A stretch of DNA of 64,000 bases from Cocleimonas sp. (GCA_021647365.1 JAKIUW010000004.1:1-64000); one strand, 5' to 3'. Numbered from the stretch's first letter, positions 33,762 through 42,636 are shown. The notes: generated from the sequence alone by a model not told the origin. Numbers and translations are program-made.

Positions 33762-34514
33762 ATGAGTTTTTCTGATCCTGTAACCTTTATCATACTAGCC
33801 GTCGTCGGCGCTGTTGCTGGCTTTCTCAATGTACTCGCAGGTGGTGGTTCCGCCCTCACTATTCCACTGATGATATTTCTAGGCTATGACGCCACCGTTG
33901 CTAACGGTTCAAATCGCATCGCCATTCAGGTTGAGGCTCTTTCTGCTGTGGCTGCTTTCAAAAAGCAAAAACACTCCGACTTCCCCATGAGTTTAAAGCT
34001 CTCGTTGATGACATTGCCGGGGGGAATTTTAGGCGCATTTTATGCCGTAAAAATTGATGATGCATTATTCACCAAAATACTAGCCGTGGTCATGGTACTC
34101 ATTATTATCACACTAATGTTTCCCAAAGCAGAACTTGTCGAACACGCCAAAAATCACAAATGGAAAAACTGGCTCTCATGGCCAGTGATGTTTGCCGTAG
34201 GTTTTTATGGTGGGTTTATCCAAGCAGGCGTTGGTTTTGTTATCATGTCGGTACTATTGCATTTGTACAATATGGATTTAGTTAAGATAAATATGCACAA
34301 GGTTTTTATCGTAATGGTGTTTACCGTACCCGCCGTCATCATGTTTATTTGGACGGATAATGTAGATTGGTTTGCGGCCGTTGCGCTCTCTGTCGGCATG
34401 GTATTTGGTACTTGGGTTGCTGTAAAAATGGCGATTGAAAAAGGTGAGAAGTTGGTGCGGATTGTACTGGGTGTTTCGCTTTTGATTATTGCGGGAAAGT
34501 TGTTTCTGATGTGA
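33762..34514 (+). CDS. TauE/SafE family sulfite/sulfoacetate exporter-like membrane protein
   Basis: The 250-residue protein has seven to eight hydrophobic helices. It has the family repeats GAVAGFLNVLAGGGSALTIPLMIFLG near the start and VGFYGGFIQAGVGFVIMSVLL in the second half, both typical of TauE/SafE (PF01925) anion transporters. In a sulfur oxidiser it could export sulfite, sulfate or an organosulfonate, but the substrate cannot be read from sequence. It is monocistronic and flanked on both sides by C7-family repeats. Confidence 0.9.
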   Translation: MSFSDPVTFIILAVVGAVAGFLNVLAGGGSALTIPLMIFLGYDATVANGSNRIAIQVEALSAVAAFKKQKHSDFPMSLKLSLMTLPGGILGAFYAVKIDDALFTKILAVVMVLIIITLMFPKAELVEHAKNHKWKNWLSWPVMFAVGFYGGFIQAGVGFVIMSVLLHLYNMDLVKINMHKVFIVMVFTVPAVIMFIWTDNVDWFAAVALSVGMVFGTWVAVKMAIEKGEKLVRIVLGVSLLIIAGKLFLM

Positions 34515-34523
34515 TAGGTTGAA

Positions 34524-34549
34524 CATCATGTAAAAGTGGGGGGGGTGCA
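34524..34549 (-). repeat. C7-family unit, left half of 49-bp palindrome (G8)
   Basis: The unit reads CATCATGTAAAAGT-(G)8-TGCA. It is fused at its GTGCAC end to the next unit, giving a nearly perfect 49-bp palindrome between the convergent TauE-like gene and trpB. Confidence 0.9.
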
Positions 34550-34572
34550 CACCCCCCCACTTTTACATGATG
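34547..34572 (+). repeat. C7-family unit, right half of 49-bp palindrome
   Basis: This is a perfect consensus unit, GCACA-(C)7-ACTTTTACATGATG. It shares the central bases with the preceding unit. Confidence 0.93.
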
Positions 34573-34595
34573 TTTGATATTATGCTACTTAGCTA

Positions 34596-35792
34596 TTACA
34601 GCGAAAGTGTATCCGCCACAAAATCAGCATCTTTATCACCACGACCTGATAGATTTATCAAAATCGTTTTGTCGCTATCCATACCACCTGCAATCTTCAT
34701 AGCGTAAGCAACCGCATGAGCGCTTTCTAAAGCTGGGATAATTCCTTCAACACGCGACAACTCCATAAACGCATCAAGACATTCTTTGTCATCCACACTT
34801 TCATAGCGCACTCGCCCTAAGTCTTTTAGCAAGCAATGCTGTGGGCCAACACCAGGGTAATCTAAGCCTGATGCGATTGAATGTACTGGCAATGGATTGC
34901 CTTCATCATCTTGCAAGTTGTAACACTTAAAGCCATGGATTGCGCCCTTTGTTCCTAGCGTTAGTGTTGCCGCATTATCGGGGGTATCTAGACCTTTTCC
35001 TGCTGGTTCTACACCGACTAACTCTACATCATCATCGGGTAAAAACTCGGTGAACAAACCAATAGCATTTGAGCCACCGCCTACACAAGCCATCACTATA
35101 TCTGGCAATTTATTGTGTGTTTCTAAAAATTGAGCGCGCGCTTCTTTGCCAACAACGCTTTGGAAGTCACGTACAATTTTAGGAAATGGATGTGGCCCCA
35201 CCACCGAGCCAATGGCATATAGAGTAGTTACAGGATCTTTTAAGTATTCTTCAAAAGCACTGTCAACGGCATCTTTTAAGGTTTTTGTGCCTCGGCTTAC
35301 GGGTACAATTTTACAGCCTAGAATTTTCATCTTAGTCACATTTGGGTGTTCTTTTTTAATATCAACCTCTCCCATATGGATTTCACAATCAATGCCAACC
35401 AATGCACAAGCCGTCGCCAATGCAACGCCGTGTTGACCTGCACCAGTTTCTGCCAGCACCTTGGTTTTACCCATATGTTTTGCCAGCAATGCTTCACCGA
35501 TACAGTGATTAATTTTGTGCGCGCCTGTGTGGTTTAAATCTTCACGCTATAAATATATCTGGGCACCGCCTAGTTTTGCACTAAGATTTTTCGCATGATA
35601 AATAGGGCTAGGACGACCAACATAATTGGCATATAAATCATTTAACTCATCTTGAAAAGCGGCCGTATTACGAATCTCTTCATAGGCATCATTGATTTGA
35701 TCCATAATTTCAATCAAAGGGGGCGGGATGATTTGCCCTCCGTATTCGCCAAAGTTTCCATCTTTATCGGGCATTTCAGGTAAGCTGCTCAT
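34596..35792 (-). pseudogene. trpB: Tryptophan synthase beta chain with single in-frame amber codon
   Basis: Read through, this is a normal-length 398-residue TrpB. It has FGEYGGQIIPPPL, the PLP lysine region LNHTGAHKIN, ETGAGQHGVALA, the phosphate loop GGGSNAIG, and the C-terminal ESAHAVAYA and LSGRGDKD. Codon 82 (35547-35549) is TAG where the family has the lysine of YLKREDLNHTGAHK, so one AAG-to-TAG change would explain it. The rest is intact, and a good AAGGAG ribosome site precedes the ATG. The downstream frame could restart at ATG 35489 but would lack the PLP lysine. No trpA is adjacent. It could be a fresh pseudogene, a sequence error, or a read-through gene. Confidence 0.9.
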
Positions 35793-35873
35793 GTTTTCTC
35801 CTTTGATTAATTATAGTAACGCTATAACTATAGGATAATATAAAAACCACGCTTGATTAATTAGAGAGACAAC

Positions 35874-36227
35874 ATGCCACATTGTATTATCGAATATTCA
35901 AAAGAATTAGAAAGTGAAATTAACCCAAAACTCATGATCAACGCTGCCCATCACGGCGCTTTAGCATCAACTTTATTTAAAGAAAGCCATATCAAAAGTA
36001 GAACCGTTTCATACCAACACTATAAAACAGGTGCTAATGATTTACGTTTTATTCATATTACGCTGAGGATTTTATCGGGACGCACACTTGGGCAAAAGAC
36101 TGATTTATCCCAGCATATTTTGTCTCAGTTTAAAGCCTTACTTGGAAGTAAAAACTTATCCTCCATTTCAGTGACGGTTGAAGTTAGCGATATGGAAAGA
36201 GACACGTATTCCAAAATAATACTGTAG
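35874..36227 (+). CDS. 5-carboxymethyl-2-hydroxymuconate isomerase family protein
   Basis: The 117-residue protein begins MPHCIIEYSKELE, giving the N-terminal proline expected for CHMI/tautomerase catalysis. It retains the pattern of the HpaF-type isomerase (RTVSYQHYKTG, FIHITLRILSGR). CHMI acts in homoprotocatechuate breakdown, but no other genes of that pathway are present here. A related tautomerase reaction is therefore possible. It is divergent from trpB, with a TATAGT...ACTATA dyad in the 81-nt gap. Confidence 0.85.
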   Translation: MPHCIIEYSKELESEINPKLMINAAHHGALASTLFKESHIKSRTVSYQHYKTGANDLRFIHITLRILSGRTLGQKTDLSQHILSQFKALLGSKNLSSISVTVEVSDMERDTYSKIIL

Positions 36228-36298
36228 CACTTCCTTAGACTTTAGATTAAATCCCCGCTACTATCGCCCAACAATTTCATAATTAAAGAAATAGAAAT

Positions 36299-36721
36299 AT
36301 GTCTCAAGATAAGATCAATACAGAAGATGCAACCTCCATCGCACAAAAATGGTTGGATGACTCTGCACTCACTGCAACCAATAGACAGTTTGAAGAACAC
36401 TTCAATTTGGTCTCTAAAAAAGTAAAAGTCACAGGTGTACCAGGTTATGACAGCATTAGTTACGATGACTGGTCAAGGCAATCAGAAATAGATTTTAAAG
36501 AGGGTTTACTAGAAAGCGTTAGCTACGAAGGCTTTAAATTGGTTGCTACCAATGAACGCCAAATCATGTTTAAAACCATCGAAACTATTTGCGCAACTGA
36601 CGGCACAAAAAGAGCGCATGGTATAGAAATTTTATTAGGGTTAGAAGAAGATGGCGTTTGGCGCGTAACGCAAGAGCGCGTACTCACCGATGATGAATCA
36701 CGTCACGATGGTTTGATATAA
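36299..36721 (+). CDS. Conserved hypothetical protein
   Basis: The 140-residue protein is not recognised with confidence. It has no signal peptide or membrane segment. The alternation of a helical N-terminus (ATSIAQKWLDDS) with beta-rich stretches (QIMFKTIETICATDG, HGIEILLGLEEDGVWRVTQERV) fits a small cone-shaped SnoaL/NTF2-like fold. A clear catalytic residue set is not seen. It follows the CHMI-like gene by 71 nt on the same strand. Confidence 0.6.
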   Translation: MSQDKINTEDATSIAQKWLDDSALTATNRQFEEHFNLVSKKVKVTGVPGYDSISYDDWSRQSEIDFKEGLLESVSYEGFKLVATNERQIMFKTIETICATDGTKRAHGIEILLGLEEDGVWRVTQERVLTDDESRHDGLI

Positions 36722-36750
36722 CCACGTAACACTGCATAAATTCTTATAAT

Positions 36751-36771
36751 CATTCAAAAGTGGGGGGGTGC
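36751..36771 (-). repeat. C7-family unit, shortened end
   Basis: The unit reads CATTCAAAAGT-(G)7-TGC, lacking the inner TG of TGTGC. It lies between two convergent genes. Confidence 0.82.
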
Positions 36772-36817
36772 TTTAAACATTATCGGTTGCTTCAACCACT
36801 ACTGGGTATCTTTGAAG

Positions 36818-37396
36818 CTATCGTTTCCCCAAAATATAAAGTCGCTCCGTCATTCCTGGTTCTTTTTCTTGCTCGGTATGCTCATTGCTCCAGTCCCATT
36901 TTTCACTGGGGAACAAATCCACCATATCACTCAGTTCACAATGAAACGGCGGCCCACCTTCTCGCCCTGTTTGCATAAAGGCCGCAAATATTTTTCCATC
37001 TGGTTTTAACCAGTTATGTAGCTGGGTTTCATATTGCTCCCATAATTCTGAAGGAAGCGCACATAGACTGGTTTGCTCGAAGATAACATCAAACTTTTCT
37101 TTAGGCTCCCAACTAAAAAAATCACCCAGTACTATTTCGGCCTTAAGGCTTTCTTTATCTAGCATGGCTTGCAAGTTTTTAATCGCCGAAGGTGCAATAT
37201 CAATCGCGACCACATCAAAACCTAAGCTAACCAGCGTTAATACTTCATAGCCGTTGCCACAACCTGGCACCAAAATTCGACAAGGTTTTAATAAATCATT
37301 ATCCAGCCAATAGCTTAAATTATTACTACTGCTGCCTCTATCCCAACCTGTTGTTCCTGCTTGGTAGCGGGATTCCCAAATATTTTCTTCACCCAT
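36818..37396 (-). CDS. Thiopurine S-methyltransferase-family SAM methyltransferase
   Basis: The 192-residue protein has the TPMT-family opening WESRYQAGTTGWDRG and the SAM motif RILVPGCGNGYEVLTLVSLGFDVVAIDIA. It continues with FDVIFEQTSLCALP and the late GGPPFHCE segment. Family members methylate thiols, selenols, tellurite or halides. In this sulfur-oxidising context thiol detoxification is plausible but unproven. The gene is monocistronic between C7-family repeats. Confidence 0.88.
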   Translation of the reverse strand: MGEENIWESRYQAGTTGWDRGSSSNNLSYWLDNDLLKPCRILVPGCGNGYEVLTLVSLGFDVVAIDIAPSAIKNLQAMLDKESLKAEIVLGDFFSWEPKEKFDVIFEQTSLCALPSELWEQYETQLHNWLKPDGKIFAAFMQTGREGGPPFHCELSDMVDLFPSEKWDWSNEHTEQEKEPGMTERLYILGKR

Positions 37397-37466
37397 ATTT
37401 ATCTATTCCATAATTTTAAAAGCAGTTCTGCTGAGGTGAAGTTTATCCTGAGCATGTCGAAGGGAA

Positions 37467-37492
37467 GCACACCCCCCCACTTTTACATGATG
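37467..37492 (+). repeat. C7-family repeat unit (perfect consensus)
   Basis: The unit reads GCACA-(C)7-ACTTTTACATGATG. Just upstream, CCTGAGCATGTCGAAGGG (37447-37464) resembles an arm of another common bacterial palindromic repeat. Confidence 0.92.
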
Positions 37493-37513
37493 GAGGTGTA
37501 ATTCTTCAGCAGT

Positions 37514-38113
37514 CTATTTTTTTATACCTTCAAACGAAAAGATCAAGTCCAATTCGGCAGAAGCTGGGCCAAGGTTTTTAGTAATCCCAAAGTCTTTTAA
37601 AGCGATGCGTGTTTGTCCTTCAAAACCTCGGCGAAAACCGCCCCAAGGATCTTTACCAGCACCAATTTGAGCAACATCAACTTCAATTTCTTTGGTAACA
37701 CCATGCAATGTTAAGTTGCCTTTTAATTTTGCTTTCCCATCAGCGCCTTCGACGTAGCTGGTGCTTTCAAATTTTGCTTCAGGAAATTTTTCAACATCCA
37801 AAAAATCATCACTGCGTAAATGTTTATCGCGCTCGGCATGGTTTGAATCGACGCTTTTTGTATTAACCGTAACGGCTATTTTAGACGCGCCTTTGTTCTT
37901 TTCATCATAGCTAAATGTCCCATCAAAATCATTAAATCGCCCCCAAAGCCAGCTATAGCCAAGGTGTGATATTTTAAATTGAATCGAGGCGTGCGCGCCT
38001 TTTTTATCGATGGCGTAATCATCCGCAAATAGGCTTCCTGATGCGAGCAATGCCGTTGCTAATGATGCGCTTAATAATATATTCTTTGTGACTTTAAGTA
38101 ATTGTGTTTTCAT
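37514..38113 (-). CDS. YceI family periplasmic lipid-binding protein
   Basis: The 199-residue protein has a signal peptide (KNILLSASLATALLASGSLFA) and a YceI lipocalin-like barrel: DKKGAHASIQFKISHLGYSWLWGRFNDFDGTFSYD, then HLRSDDFLDVEKFPEAKFESTS and LTLHGVTKEIEV. YceI proteins bind isoprenoid quinone-like lipids. The gene lies 18 nt downstream of a cytochrome b561, a pairing seen in many proteobacteria and suggesting a shared redox or quinone role. Confidence 0.94.
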   Translation of the reverse strand: MKTQLLKVTKNILLSASLATALLASGSLFADDYAIDKKGAHASIQFKISHLGYSWLWGRFNDFDGTFSYDEKNKGASKIAVTVNTKSVDSNHAERDKHLRSDDFLDVEKFPEAKFESTSYVEGADGKAKLKGNLTLHGVTKEIEVDVAQIGAGKDPWGGFRRGFEGQTRIALKDFGITKNLGPASAELDLIFSFEGIKK

Positions 38114-38131
38114 TGTTTTGTCCTTTGGTTG

Positions 38132-38677
38132 TTATTTATTTATCATTTTTAAAAGTGTTTCATCTTTATCGATGAAGTGGTGTTTCAGTGCTGCCAGTGC
38201 ATGTAAAACGGCGAGCGCTATGAGTGTTATTGCCAATACTTCATGGATTTCTCCTATCAAATCGGCACTGTCTTCTTCTAAGGCCTGCGTTATCGCAGGG
38301 ACTTCAAAGAAGTTAAAAAATTCAATTCCTTTGCCTTTGGCAGTTGAAATAAAATAGCCCGAAATACCTATTAACAAGATCAAGACATAGAATAATCTTT
38401 GAATTAGGTGCGCTAAAAATACTTCCCATTTTTTATGTGTTTTAAGTGCTTCTGGCATGGGGTTAACCATCTTCCAAAGCACACGAAAAATAAGCAGCCC
38501 GATCACTAATAAGCCGATGCTCTTATGCCACCAAGGCAAGGTGTGATAAAGCGAATCATAATAATCCAATTCGGTCATGTATAAGCCAACCGCAAACAGG
38601 CCAATCAATAAAATGGCCATTAACCAGTGCACGGTTTTGCTTATAAAGCCAAACGATTCTTTTGTGTTTTTTAGCAT
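38132..38677 (-). CDS. Cytochrome b561-type diheme membrane protein
   Basis: The 181-residue protein has four transmembrane helices with the CybB pattern: KTVHWLMAILLIGLFAVGLYM and LPWWHKSIGLLVIGLLIFRVLW. IGEIHEVLAITLIALAVLHALAALKHHFIDKD follows, with histidines positioned to ligate two b hemes. It probably transfers electrons between quinone and periplasmic partners. It is the upstream gene of an operon with yceI. Confidence 0.93.
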   Translation of the reverse strand: MLKNTKESFGFISKTVHWLMAILLIGLFAVGLYMTELDYYDSLYHTLPWWHKSIGLLVIGLLIFRVLWKMVNPMPEALKTHKKWEVFLAHLIQRLFYVLILLIGISGYFISTAKGKGIEFFNFFEVPAITQALEEDSADLIGEIHEVLAITLIALAVLHALAALKHHFIDKDETLLKMINK

Positions 38678-38706
38678 GACTATATCCTGTTCTGACAGTA
38701 CCTGTC

Positions 38707-39435
38707 CTAATGCAAAACCTGAATAATGATCAATTGCACATCCTCTGAAGCGGTAAATGCCAAATTCTCACCTGCAATCATATCGCCGTCGATAATTTGC
38801 TCATTATTGGCTTGCCCTTTGCCTCGTGTAATATAGGCAATAAATTCACCTTTAAATTCAATACTTTCATCTCTTTGTAGCAAAGCCACATCAATCTGAG
38901 TATGTGAAGGAAAGGCATCATGATCACCAAAGCCACCATAAATCCTAGTAGATTCCCCTTGTTTTGGCTGATAAACCTTATAACTTGCCAATTGCCCTGC
39001 TTCTTCGGGCAGCACCCACAATTGAATCATACGGTTCCACTTATTATCAGGGTTCACTTCATTATGTGAAAAACCTTCGCCACCTGCACGTTGTACTTGT
39101 ACATCATTAACTTTTAAGTCTTTTCCATGCCCCTGTGAACCTTGATGAGCAATATTGCCATCAACCATCACCGAAATAACATCAACTTCATGATGGCTAT
39201 GCATTCGTGTTTCACCATGAGGTATAAAACGCGCATCTGCTAAATAAACAAAGTTACCGATACCTAACCAACTGCCATCATTATTGGCAGAAGGACCAAA
39301 TGATTTAGGATTTTTAACAAGTCGATGCTCACGCAGACCTGCAAAACCACCTTCGATTAGGCTGTCTCGTTGTAGTTTGATTGATTGTGTTAAAACAGTC
39401 ATTTTACCTTCCTCATGTAAATAATTTTTAATCAA
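38707..39435 (-). CDS. Pirin family bicupin protein (YhaK/YhhW-like)
   Basis: The 242-residue protein shows the pirin N-terminal cupin motif HGETRMHSHHEVDVISVMVDG (metal-binding His residues) and VQVQRAGGEGFSHNEVNP. NRMIQLWVLP and the second cupin QRDESIEFKGEFIAYITRG follow. Related proteins have quercetinase activity or act as redox sensors. Its start overlaps the end of azoR by eight bases, so the two are one transcript, likely under the divergent LysR regulator. Confidence 0.9.
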   Translation of the reverse strand: MIKNYLHEEGKMTVLTQSIKLQRDSLIEGGFAGLREHRLVKNPKSFGPSANNDGSWLGIGNFVYLADARFIPHGETRMHSHHEVDVISVMVDGNIAHQGSQGHGKDLKVNDVQVQRAGGEGFSHNEVNPDNKWNRMIQLWVLPEEAGQLASYKVYQPKQGESTRIYGGFGDHDAFPSHTQIDVALLQRDESIEFKGEFIAYITRGKGQANNEQIIDGDMIAGENLAFTASEDVQLIIIQVLH

Positions 39436-40024
39436 TTAATGCCGCTATCTGAGTATTGGCATCATGTAAGCTCTCATCACCAGCGTAATTAATAGTCGAA
39501 GCATCAATAATATTTACATTCGTGATTCCTACAAAACCGAGTGCAAACTTAAGGTAGCCTGATGCCATATCCATTTCACTACCTATCGGTACACCACCCG
39601 AGGCCATCACTATGGTTGCTTGTTTGTTTTTAAGTAAGCCCTCAGGCCCACTTTCTATATAGTGAAAGGTAAGCCCTGCTCTAGCAATTAGATCAATCCA
39701 TGCTTTCAATGTCGCGGGAATACTAAAATTGTAAATAGGCGAGGCAATCACAATATGATCTGCGCTTTCTAACTCAGCCACCAACTCATTTGAAAAATTC
39801 AACACCTTTTTTTGATCTTCCGTACGCTCATCAGCAACTGTAAAGTTTGAATTTATCCATGCTTCATTGACAAAGGGTAAACCAGCAGCAACATCCCTAC
39901 TAACATTATCTAATACTGGATTTTTCTCCTTTAAATACTTAACCACCAAATCTGATACTTGTCGAGTGATTGAACCTTCATAGCGTCCGCTGGAATTAAT
40001 CTGTAATAGTTTTTGTATAGCCAT
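39428..40024 (-). CDS. azoR: FMN-dependent NADH-azoreductase / quinone reductase
   Basis: The 198-residue flavodoxin-fold enzyme has the INSSGRYEGSITRQVSDLVVKYL phosphate loop and HIVIASPIYNFSIPATLKAWIDLIARAG. The VMASGGVPIGSEMD region is typical of AzoR. It reduces quinones and azo compounds with NADH via FMN. It forms an operon with the pirin gene and is divergent from a LysR regulator across a palindromic operator. Confidence 0.92.
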   Translation of the reverse strand: MAIQKLLQINSSGRYEGSITRQVSDLVVKYLKEKNPVLDNVSRDVAAGLPFVNEAWINSNFTVADERTEDQKKVLNFSNELVAELESADHIVIASPIYNFSIPATLKAWIDLIARAGLTFHYIESGPEGLLKNKQATIVMASGGVPIGSEMDMASGYLKFALGFVGITNVNIIDASTINYAGDESLHDANTQIAALID

Positions 40025-40106
40025 TTTTAATTTCTCTCATTGCTTGTTTGATGTGATGGACTTAGTATAGGAAAACAAACAGAAGGAATAAATAGCCTAT
40101 TAATAA

Positions 40107-40137
40107 ACTCATAGTTTCCTTATTGGAAACTATGAGT
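40107..40137. promoter_or_regulatory. Perfect 31-bp palindrome, putative LysR operator
   Basis: ACTCATAGTTTCC and GGAAACTATGAGT flank a five-base TTATT spacer. The dyad lies 82 nt from azoR and 20 nt from the LysR gene start, in the shared divergent promoter. It probably binds the LysR regulator encoded at 40158. Confidence 0.75.
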
Positions 40138-40157
40138 AACATCAGACAAAACAAAAT

Positions 40158-41087
40158 ATGGATACACTAAACGCAATGAAACTCTACTGCCATATAGTTG
40201 ATGCTGGGCAACTCAGCATCGCGGCAGATCAGTTAAACCTGTCTAAAGGCGCAGTGAGCAAACAATTAGCCAAGCTTGAAGCACACCTTGGTGGCCGATT
40301 ACTCAACCGAACAACAAGGCGTTTAACTCCCACCGAAGCAGGCATTGCTTTTTATGAGCGAGCAAAATTAATCCTCGAATCTGTTGATGAGGCAGAATGT
40401 GTCGTAACAGGCTTAACCGCCGAACCACGAGGCACTTTAAAAATAAATGCTCCGATGTCATTTGGGTTTGATTATTTGGGGGAGTTATTAGCAAATTATC
40501 AAAACAAGTACCCCAAAATGAAAATTGATTTAACCTTGCATGATCGACAAATTGACTTAATAGAAGAAGGTTATGATCTTGCGCTACGAATCGCGACACT
40601 TAAAGATTCAACGCTAATTGCTAGAAAGCTTGCGCCTTGTCATCTTGTGATGTGCGCATCACCTGAGTATTTACAAAAACACGGCGAGCCTAAAAACCCC
40701 AGTGACTTAAAAAACCACCAATGTCTTTTATATGCCTATAGCGACTCTGTTAGAAGCTGGGGGTTTGAAAATAAACATGGCAAAAAACAGCAGGTATCCG
40801 TTGATGGGTCACTCACTGCTAACAACGGAAATTTGATTTGTGATGCACTCATCAATGGAATGGGTATCGCACGTTTGCCCACGTTCATAATCGGTGACGC
40901 AATAAGGCAAGGTGAAGCAAAAATCATACTCGATGATTGGCGAGAAAAGCCTCAAAATATTTCTTTACTGTATCCTTCTAGCAAACATTTATCTGCCAAG
41001 GTTAGAGCCTTTGTTGATATGGCCGTTGAGCATTTTCGTCCGCTTGCAGGGGAAGTTAATGAATGGGATAAAAAATTACTCTTATAG
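40158..41087 (+). CDS. LysR family transcriptional regulator
   Basis: The 309-residue protein has the LysR helix-turn-helix (LSIAADQLNLSKGAVSKQLAKLEAHLGGRLLNRTTRRLTPTEAG) and a substrate-binding domain of the AaeR/DsdC-like group opening GTLKINAPMSFGFDYLGELLANY. It is divergent from azoR-pirin with a 31-bp palindrome between. It most likely senses an electrophile or quinone and controls that operon; the inducer is not known. Confidence 0.92.
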   Translation: MDTLNAMKLYCHIVDAGQLSIAADQLNLSKGAVSKQLAKLEAHLGGRLLNRTTRRLTPTEAGIAFYERAKLILESVDEAECVVTGLTAEPRGTLKINAPMSFGFDYLGELLANYQNKYPKMKIDLTLHDRQIDLIEEGYDLALRIATLKDSTLIARKLAPCHLVMCASPEYLQKHGEPKNPSDLKNHQCLLYAYSDSVRSWGFENKHGKKQQVSVDGSLTANNGNLICDALINGMGIARLPTFIIGDAIRQGEAKIILDDWREKPQNISLLYPSSKHLSAKVRAFVDMAVEHFRPLAGEVNEWDKKLLL

Positions 41088-41114
41088 AAAAGAATATGTC
41101 TGGTATTTCTACAG

Positions 41115-41627
41115 TTAAGAACTTTTCAATATCAATATATATTTTTCGATAAAAACTAATGTCGTATCTCTCTCGGAGCTTTTTTTCATATCTTTTTTGG
41201 CATATTGCAGTGCAGTACTTAAGTTTTTTACTGCTATTTCAGTTTCACCACTCCAAACATTATTTGCAGCTGCTTGTAATGCTTCGGAGATATTATCCTT
41301 GATTTTTAATTGGTTTTTCCAACCTTTTCCATTATAAAGGTTTAGTCCATTTGCCTTATCGCTCAACTCCTGAAAAGAGTTAATTGATGAAGCTACTTTA
41401 TCCAGCCAAGCACTTCCTTTACTCACTTTGTAAGAGTGGAATTTTTTATTTTTCGTTGGGGCTGTAAAGTCCTTTTCTTCCCCAAAATATTTAAATGGTA
41501 CCTTCAGGGAATAATGCTTACTGTCAAAATAATTATCTGCTTGCACAGATACTGTGAGCAACGAACTCATTCCAAATAACGTGTTGGCGACAACTATTAA
41601 AAAGTTAAAATTGTATTTTCTTTGCAT
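41115..41627 (-). CDS. Putative secreted hypothetical protein
   Basis: The 170-residue protein has an N-terminal hydrophobic stretch compatible with a signal peptide (FLIVVANTLFGMSSLLTVSVQA, cleavage near residue 31). The mature part is polar and Lys/Ser-rich, with a helical C-terminal half (SEALQAAANNVWSGETEIAVKNLSTALQYAKKDM). No family is recognised and no cysteines remain in the mature part. It is convergent with the LysR gene. It is lower in GC than its neighbours and may be strain-specific. Confidence 0.6.
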   Translation of the reverse strand: MQRKYNFNFLIVVANTLFGMSSLLTVSVQADNYFDSKHYSLKVPFKYFGEEKDFTAPTKNKKFHSYKVSKGSAWLDKVASSINSFQELSDKANGLNLYNGKGWKNQLKIKDNISEALQAAANNVWSGETEIAVKNLSTALQYAKKDMKKSSERDTTLVFIEKYILILKSS

Positions 41628-41749
41628 GACCCTACCTACTTCTTTATATTAAATAGCGATTATAGTGGGGATTCACCTCGCTAATTTCATTTCTTGTCAC
41701 TCATAATATAATATACAGTATATGTGTCAATAATATCTAAGAGGTTTTT

Positions 41750-42529
41750 GTGCTATCGGGCAAAACAGCAATCATCACAGGTTCAACGTCAGGCATTGGT
41801 TTGGGCATAGCCAAAGGCTTTGCCACTGAAGGTATCAATATTATTTTAAATGGTTTTGGCAATCCTAAAGATATTGAAAGGCTACGATTAGAAATAGAAC
41901 ACATGGGTGTCAGCTGCATCTATAACAATGCTGATATGACCAAGCCTGATGAAATCATGGCGATGGTAGAAGAAGCTGTAGATGCGTTTGGTTCGGTCGA
42001 AATTCTCGTCAACAACGCAGGCATTCAACACGTTTCACCTGTTGAGGATTTTCCGCCTGAACAATGGGATGACATTATCGCGATTAATATGTCATCCGCT
42101 TTTCATTCCACGCGCGCAGTAATCCCCCACATGAAGAAACAAGGCTGGGGACGAATCATCAATATTGCCTCAGCGCATGGTTTAGTTGCATCACCCTATA
42201 AATCTGCCTACGTTACTGCTAAACACGGCTTACTTGGTTTTAACAAAACCGTTGCACTAGAAGTTGCTCAAGATAATATCACCAGCAATGCAATTTGCCC
42301 TGGTTATGTGCTAACACCATTGGTAGAAAAACAGATACCTGACACTGCCAAAGCACGAGGCATTAGCGAGGAGGAAGTTAAACGTGATGTGTTACTTGCC
42401 GCACAATGGACGAAAAAGTTTGTAAGCGTAGAAGAAATAGCAGGCACGGCTTTATTTTTATGCTCTGACTATGCGCAGAATATTACAGGTACACATATTT
42501 CGATTGATGGGGGTTGGACGGCTGCTTAA
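41750..42529 (+). CDS. bdhA: 3-hydroxybutyrate dehydrogenase
   Basis: The 259-residue short-chain dehydrogenase has the nucleotide motif ITGSTSGIGLGIA, NNAGIQHVSPVEDFP and the catalytic Ser-Tyr-Lys arrangement (NIASAHGLVASPYKSAYVTAKHG). The diagnostic BDH C-terminal pattern CPGYVLTPLVEKQIPD...ISIDGGWTAA follows. It interconverts 3-hydroxybutyrate and acetoacetate, usually in polyhydroxybutyrate turnover. The start is GTG at 41750 with AAGAGG upstream. Confidence 0.93.
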   Translation: MLSGKTAIITGSTSGIGLGIAKGFATEGINIILNGFGNPKDIERLRLEIEHMGVSCIYNNADMTKPDEIMAMVEEAVDAFGSVEILVNNAGIQHVSPVEDFPPEQWDDIIAINMSSAFHSTRAVIPHMKKQGWGRIINIASAHGLVASPYKSAYVTAKHGLLGFNKTVALEVAQDNITSNAICPGYVLTPLVEKQIPDTAKARGISEEEVKRDVLLAAQWTKKFVSVEEIAGTALFLCSDYAQNITGTHISIDGGWTAA

Positions 42530-42587
42530 ACCCCATAACAAGCATCATGGAGCTTTGCATAAGTTTTAGTAGCCATTCATAGGCTAT

Positions 42588-42610
42588 CACTTAAAAGTGG
42601 GGGGGTGTGC
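42588..42610 (-). repeat. C7-family repeat unit
   Basis: The unit reads CACTTAAAAGT-(G)7-TGTGC and lies between convergent bdhA and the PP-loop gene. Confidence 0.87.
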
Positions 42611-42636
42611 TTATAGAAAAGATAAATCAGCTTCAA

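Noticed and set aside
34596..35489. A separate shorter TrpB-like enzyme starting at 35489
   Set aside because: It would lack the PLP-binding lysine region; the upstream frame is continuous with it apart from one TAG, so one interrupted trpB is simpler.
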